This document shows positions 60,129-64,000 of a stretch of 64,000 bases of DNA, in pieces; the stretch's first letter is position 1; each line of letters begins with the position of its first letter. The notes below the pieces were generated by a model. It had not been told where the DNA came from. It saw nothing but the letters and a program-made list of their open reading frames with translations, and searched no databases. Source of the DNA: Verrucomicrobiia bacterium (GTDB lineage Bacteria; Verrucomicrobiota; Verrucomicrobiia; Limisphaerales; JAEYXS01); the NCBI GenBank assembly GCA_036405135.1, contig DASWYF010000038.1, forward strand, positions 1 through 64,000, read 5' to 3'. The position numbers were made by a program, and so were the translations under genes.

Positions 60129-61397
60129 ATGAGCACGGTTCAAGACATAGAATTTAAGGACGCAAGCGCCCGCGCTGCTGAAGCGCTGGCGAACTCGCCG
60201 ACATTGACGGAAGACGGCGAGATGGTGGGCGAGAAGATGGTCCTGAACATGGGCCCGTCTCACCCGGCCACGCACGGCGTGCTGCGCATCCTGCTGGAGC
60301 TGGACGGCGAGATCATTTCCAAGGCGGTTCCCGATGTCGGTTATCTGCATCGCGGTGACGAGAAGATCGCGGAGAACATGACGTTCAACCAGTTCATCCC
60401 GTACACGGATCGACTGGACTACCTTGCTCCTTTGGCGAACAACGTCGCCTACGTGATGGCGGTGGAGAAGCTCTTGGGCATCGAAAAACAGATCCCCGAG
60501 CGTTGCCAATATATCCGTGTGATCTGCTGCGAGTTGGGCCGTATCCAGGCGCATTTGCTGGGCTTGGGCGCCTTCGCGATGGATGTCGGTGCGCTGACGG
60601 TGTTCCTCCATACATTCACGGAACGTGAAAAAATTTATAACATTTGTGAAGCGCTGACCGGTGCGCGTTTTACGACGAGCTACACGCGTGTCGGTGGTCT
60701 TTCGCGTGATATTCCTCCGGGCTGGGTGGATATGGTCCGCCAGTTCTGCGATGAAGTCGTGGTGAACTTCGATGAGAGCGAGCAATTGCTCACGCGCAAT
60801 CCAATCTTCATCGATCGTACGAAGGGTTTGGGCGTCATCTCGAAGGAGATGGCCATCGATTACGGTCTGTCCGGCCCGAACCTGCGCGGTAGCGGTGTGA
60901 ATCACGATTTGCGCAAGGCTTCGCCGTATCTGGTTTACGATCGTCTGAAGTTCGAGGTGCCGATTGGTTCCGTGGGTGATTGCTTTGACCGTTACTTGGT
61001 CCGCATGGAAGAGATGCGTCAGAGCGTGAGCATCATCCGCCAGTGCTTGGATCAATTGCCCGGTGGTCCGATCAATGTCCCGGATGGCAAGGTCGTTTTG
61101 CCGCCGAAGGACAAGGTCATGACCAAGATGGAAGAGCTGATCCATCAGTTCATGCTGGTGACGCAAGGCCAGAACGCGCCCGCTGGTGAAGTCTATTTCG
61201 GTGCGGAAAATCCGAAGGGTGAGCTGGGCTTTTACATTTGCAGCAAGGGCGGCGGTACGCCGTTCCGCCTGAAGATCCGCGCTCCATCATTTGTGAACCT
61301 CAGCGTGGTGGCCGAGTTGATGCCCGGCCACATGATGAGTGATACGGTCGCGATCTTGGGTTCGCTCGATTTCGTGATGGGTGAGTGTGACCGCTAG
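60129..61397 (+). CDS. nuoD: NADH-quinone oxidoreductase subunit D
   Basis: A 422-residue 49-kDa-type subunit that forms the quinone-binding pocket of complex I with NuoB. It has GPSHPATHGVLR near residue 40, DVGYLHRGDEKIAE, RVICCELGRIQAHLLGLGAFAMDVGA and the closing LPGHMMSDTVAILGSLDFVMGECDR-type sequence with Met in place of Leu (LMPGHMM). Length fits the family. A long opposite-strand reading frame under this gene is not a gene. Confidence 0.95.
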   Translation: MSTVQDIEFKDASARAAEALANSPTLTEDGEMVGEKMVLNMGPSHPATHGVLRILLELDGEIISKAVPDVGYLHRGDEKIAENMTFNQFIPYTDRLDYLAPLANNVAYVMAVEKLLGIEKQIPERCQYIRVICCELGRIQAHLLGLGAFAMDVGALTVFLHTFTEREKIYNICEALTGARFTTSYTRVGGLSRDIPPGWVDMVRQFCDEVVVNFDESEQLLTRNPIFIDRTKGLGVISKEMAIDYGLSGPNLRGSGVNHDLRKASPYLVYDRLKFEVPIGSVGDCFDRYLVRMEEMRQSVSIIRQCLDQLPGGPINVPDGKVVLPPKDKVMTKMEELIHQFMLVTQGQNAPAGEVYFGAENPKGELGFYICSKGGGTPFRLKIRAPSFVNLSVVAELMPGHMMSDTVAILGSLDFVMGECDR

Positions 61398-61418
61398 TTT
61401 TTGCAGAGGAAACTGAAC

Positions 61419-61907
61419 ATGAGTTTTACGGTTACAGCCAGTTTTGAAGCCGAGATCGATGAGTTGATCTCGCACTATCCCGTGAACAAACGGAGTGCGT
61501 CGCTCATGCTTTTGCACGCCACGCAGGAGCAGTATGGCTACATCTCGAAGGAAGCCATCGAGTGGATTGCCGGCAAGCTCGGGCTTCAGCCGATCAACGT
61601 GTATGAACTCGTCACGTTCTACCCGATGTTCCGTCAGGAACAGCCGGGCAAGTACGTGTTGAAGGTCTGCCGCACGCTGAGCTGCGCGCTCGGTGGTTCG
61701 CACAAGCTGCACGATCACTTGTGCAGCAAGTTCGGCATGGACCCGCACAAGCATGGTTTGCAGACGTCGAAGGACGGCAAGTTTTCCGTGGAATTCGTGG
61801 AGTGTCTCGCCAGTTGCGGAACCGCACCGGTCATGATGTGCAACGAAGACTTTTACGAGAGTGTCAGCAACGAAAAGGCTGAGGAAATTTTGAAGAAGTG
61901 CTCATGA
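61419..61907 (+). CDS. nuoE: NADH-quinone oxidoreductase subunit E
   Basis: A 162-residue thioredoxin-like [2Fe-2S] (N1a) subunit of the NADH-dehydrogenase module. The four Cys ligands are in CRTLSCALGG and VECLASCGTAPVM. The ATG at 61419 follows AGAGGA (61405-61410) at good spacing, so it is preferred over the in-frame TTG at 61401. A tRNA gene lies on the opposite strand immediately downstream, 1 bp after the stop. Confidence 0.93.
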   Translation: MSFTVTASFEAEIDELISHYPVNKRSASLMLLHATQEQYGYISKEAIEWIAGKLGLQPINVYELVTFYPMFRQEQPGKYVLKVCRTLSCALGGSHKLHDHLCSKFGMDPHKHGLQTSKDGKFSVEFVECLASCGTAPVMMCNEDFYESVSNEKAEEILKKCS

Positions 61908-61908
61908 A

Positions 61909-61983
61909 TGGCTGCCCGACATGGATTCGAACCATGACAAACAGATTCAGAATCTGTTGTGCTACCGTTACACCATCAGGCAA
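61909..61983 (-). tRNA. tRNA-Gln (anticodon CTG)
   Basis: On the minus strand, 75 nt fold as a tRNA. The acceptor arm TTGCCTG pairs imperfectly with CGGGCAG (a G-U at the end), the anticodon stem ACAGA/TCTGT carries loop TTCTGAA (anticodon CTG), and the T-loop is GTTCGAATC. CCA is encoded. It lies antisense to the nuo transcript between nuoE and nuoF. Confidence 0.93.
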
Positions 61984-62034
61984 TCCAGAGCGCGAAGAAA
62001 CGTAGTGGTTTTCAGTTTTTAGTCAAGCTGTTGT

Positions 62035-63462
62035 ATGCCGCAGGAATATAAATTAATTTTGAAGAACGCCGACTCGCCGGGTTACACCCCGGATATCGAG
62101 TGCTACCTGCGTCACGGCGGTTACGAGGAGTTGAAGAAGGCGCTCGCCCTGCCAGTCAAGGACTTGGCCGACGGCAAGAAGATGACCGCCCAGGAGCAGA
62201 TCCGCGACGAGGTGCTGAAGTCCGGTCTGCGCGGTCGTGGTGGTGCCGGTTTCTCGGCGGGCCTGAAATGGTCCTTCGTGGACCGCAAGAGCGGCAAGCC
62301 TATCTACCTGATCTGCAACGCTGACGAATCGGAACCGGGTACTTTCAAGGACCGTCAGATCCTGCATAAAGATCCGCATCAATTGATCGAAGGCATGGTG
62401 ATGTCCTGCTTTGCCAATGATGTGAAGCTGGCCTACATCTACATCCGCGGCGAGTTCCCGAAGGGTGCCAAGATTTTGAATCAGGCACTGAAGGAAGCCC
62501 GGGAAAAAGGTTTCCTCGGTAAGAACATCCTCGGCACGGGCGTGGAGTGCGAGATTTACGTGCATCGCGGTGCGGGTGCTTACATCTGTGGTGAGGAAAC
62601 GGGCTTGATCGAATCGCTGGAAGGCAAGCGTGCCTATCCGCGCATCAAGCCGCCTTACTTCCCGGCAGTGCTCGGTCTCTACATGTGCCCGACCATCGTG
62701 AACAACGTGGAGACGTTGTGCCATGTGAAGCACATCATGAAGATGGGCGCGGGCGAATACGCCAAGCTCGGCACGCCGAACAATACCGGCACGCGTATCG
62801 TGAGCTTGAGCGGTCTGGTGAACAAGCCCGGCTATTACGAAGTGGAAGTCGGCAAGGCCACCATCGGCGAACTGATTTTCGATCCGCAATTCGGCAACGG
62901 TTTGCGTCCGGGGCGTTCTTTGAAGGCCATCATTCCTGGTGGTTCTTCCTCCAAGATTTTGAAGGCGGGCGAGAAGTATAAGCTCAAGAAAAAGGGCGCG
63001 GATGGCCAGATGGTCACCGTGGAAACCGATCTGCTCGATCTGCCTTACGATTTCGATTCGCTCATGCAGGCGGGCACCATGTCCGGTTCCGGTGCTATCA
63101 TCGTGATGGATGATTCCGTGGACATCGTGGAAGCGCTCGCGAACCTCTCCGAATTCTACGCGCACGAGAGCTGCGGCCAATGCACGCCGTGCCGTGAAGG
63201 TTCCCTGTGGATGAGCAAGGCCCTGCACCGCATGACCCACGGTCATGGCCGGAAGCAGGATGCGGATTACCTCCTGAACATCGCCCAGAACATCCAGGGC
63301 CGTACGATCTGCGCCTTCGGCGAAGCGTGCGCCTGGCCGGTGCTGAGCTTTGTGAAGAAGTTCAAAGATGATTTTGAAGCGAAGGGTGCGGCGGATGAGG
63401 CGAAACACGGTGGAGCCGGTCCGTCGAAGGAAATGAAAATCGCCGCCAGCCCGAATCACTGA
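62035..63462 (+). CDS. nuoF: NADH-quinone oxidoreductase subunit F
   Basis: A 475-residue NADH- and FMN-binding subunit of complex I. It has GLRGRGGAGFSAGLKWSF (NADH/FMN binding, about residues 63-80), CNADESEPGTFKDR, GAYICGEETGLIESLEGKR and the N3 [4Fe-4S] ligands in ESCGQCTPCREG. The C-terminus ends in a short hydrophilic extension (GAADEAKHGGAGPSKEMK). It starts 127 bp after nuoE because the antisense tRNA-Gln gene lies between. The nuoG start is 2 bp beyond its stop. Confidence 0.95.
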   Translation: MPQEYKLILKNADSPGYTPDIECYLRHGGYEELKKALALPVKDLADGKKMTAQEQIRDEVLKSGLRGRGGAGFSAGLKWSFVDRKSGKPIYLICNADESEPGTFKDRQILHKDPHQLIEGMVMSCFANDVKLAYIYIRGEFPKGAKILNQALKEAREKGFLGKNILGTGVECEIYVHRGAGAYICGEETGLIESLEGKRAYPRIKPPYFPAVLGLYMCPTIVNNVETLCHVKHIMKMGAGEYAKLGTPNNTGTRIVSLSGLVNKPGYYEVEVGKATIGELIFDPQFGNGLRPGRSLKAIIPGGSSSKILKAGEKYKLKKKGADGQMVTVETDLLDLPYDFDSLMQAGTMSGSGAIIVMDDSVDIVEALANLSEFYAHESCGQCTPCREGSLWMSKALHRMTHGHGRKQDADYLLNIAQNIQGRTICAFGEACAWPVLSFVKKFKDDFEAKGAADEAKHGGAGPSKEMKIAASPNH

Positions 63463-63464
63463 CC

Positions 63465-64000
63465 ATGTCTAACGCTGCGACAACGGAAACGAAACCAGCC
63501 GCTCCTGCGCCGCCGCCGGATACGATTCGTATCAAGGTGGATGGCAAGGACATCGATGTGCCGAAGATGCTGCCTGATTGGCAGGGCAAGATGGTGCCGA
63601 CCACCATGCTGCAAGCCTGCCAGATCGCTGGCGGTGAAGTGCCGCATTATTGCTACCATCCGAAGCTGCCCATCGCCGGTAATTGCCGCATGTGCCTCGT
63701 CGAGTTCGGCACGCCGATGATCGGTCCAGATCGCAAGCCCGTGCTGAACGAAGACGGCTCGCCGAAGATCGCGAAGTCCGTTCTGCCTTACGAGCCCAGC
63801 ACACCGCGTGGTGCGATCGCCTGTGCGACGCCCATCTCGCCGGGCATGGAGATTTATCCGAGTTCCGCCGCTACGAAGCAGATGCGCGAGGCGGTCTTGG
63901 AATCGCTGCTCATCAATCACCCGCTAGACTGCCCGATCTGCGATCAGGCCGGTGAGTGCAAGCTGCAGGAATATTCTGTCGAACACGGTCAGGCTGCGAG
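63465..64000 (+). CDS. nuoG: NADH-quinone oxidoreductase subunit G, N-terminal part (cut by window end)
   Basis: The reading frame starts at ATG 63465 and is open to the last base (178 complete codons). A short Ala/Pro-rich leader is followed by the [2Fe-2S] ferredoxin domain (CQIAGGEVPHYCYHPKLP, GNCRMCLVEFG, IACATPISPGM) and the start of the next cluster-binding region (HPLDCPICDQAGECKLQ). This is the NuoG iron-sulfur subunit of the complex I peripheral arm. The rest lies outside the window. Confidence 0.94.
   Translation, partial: MSNAATTETKPAAPAPPPDTIRIKVDGKDIDVPKMLPDWQGKMVPTTMLQACQIAGGEVPHYCYHPKLPIAGNCRMCLVEFGTPMIGPDRKPVLNEDGSPKIAKSVLPYEPSTPRGAIACATPISPGMEIYPSSAATKQMREAVLESLLINHPLDCPICDQAGECKLQEYSVEHGQAA

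Noticed and set aside
59553-61166. 537-codon reading frame on the minus strand under nuoC/nuoD
   Set aside because: It is a mirror of highly conserved complex I genes on the other strand; the translation is rich in His, Arg and Gln with no recognisable domain.
62053-63459. 468-codon minus-strand reading frame under nuoF
   Set aside because: It is an antisense shadow of nuoF with no domain features; GC-biased codon use keeps the opposite strand open.

Overview
The window looks like a chromosomal segment of a Verrucomicrobiota bacterium, most likely a free-living relative of the Pedosphaera/Limisphaerales group. This is an inference from content. The PilM-like / Amuc_1100-like / secretin gene order is the one I remember from Akkermansia. 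Exosortase plus EpsI sits in an exopolysaccharide locus, there are very large secreted Calx-beta / delta-60 / DUF11 proteins, a prepilin carries the H-X9-DG-type C-terminus common in Verrucomicrobia and Planctomycetes, and several families of small dispersed repeats occur. No 16S rRNA or other phylogenetic marker is present, so the assignment is not proven.

Layout. 1-1391: tail of a transposase followed by 1.3 kb of non-coding DNA rich in small dispersed repeats. 1392-3296 (minus): a PhoB/PhoR-type two-component pair preceded by three GTTAC repeats spaced exactly 11 bp apart. 3496-4485: malate dehydrogenase with its own promoter and terminator. 4601-12349: a polysaccharide locus (two sugar-nucleotide epimerase/decarboxylases, a DUF1972-type glycosyltransferase, a heptosyltransferase-like GT9, exosortase, EpsI, a polyprenyl-phosphate sugar transferase) with dispersed repeats between its first genes. 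12604-19048: a four-gene envelope operon coding for a PilM-PilN fusion, an Amuc_1100-like protein, a small membrane-anchored protein and a secretin. 19076-19993: a stand-alone 5'-3' exonuclease.

20142-49391 is the most unusual part: about 29 kb of secreted proteins. Four abutting genes form one apparent operon, ending in a roughly 5,110-residue protein that holds three separate seven-repeat delta-60 propellers, about 13 Calx-beta domains, five DUF11-type domains and two P domains. A fifth gene codes for a 2,027-residue protein with a zinc-metallopeptidase motif and the same C-terminal domain order. Four of the five end in a related tail of about 60 residues (W/Y...E.S.DL..W...FYR), which may be a sorting or anchoring signal. 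This is my inference, and the neighbouring secretin complex is a natural candidate exporter.

49473-58712: a small lipoprotein, a PpiD/SurA-like periplasmic chaperone, an RluA-type pseudouridine synthase convergent with and overlapping a LysE-type transporter, phosphatidylserine synthase, a small DEDD exonuclease-like protein, a GNAT plus cyclic-nucleotide-binding fusion, tRNA-Leu(CAG), a prepilin with a sigma-54-like site upstream, and another sugar-nucleotide epimerase. 58969-64000: the start of a respiratory complex I operon, nuoB-C-D-E-F-G (nuoG cut by the window end), with tRNA-Gln(CTG) on the opposite strand between nuoE and nuoF and no nuoA at its head.
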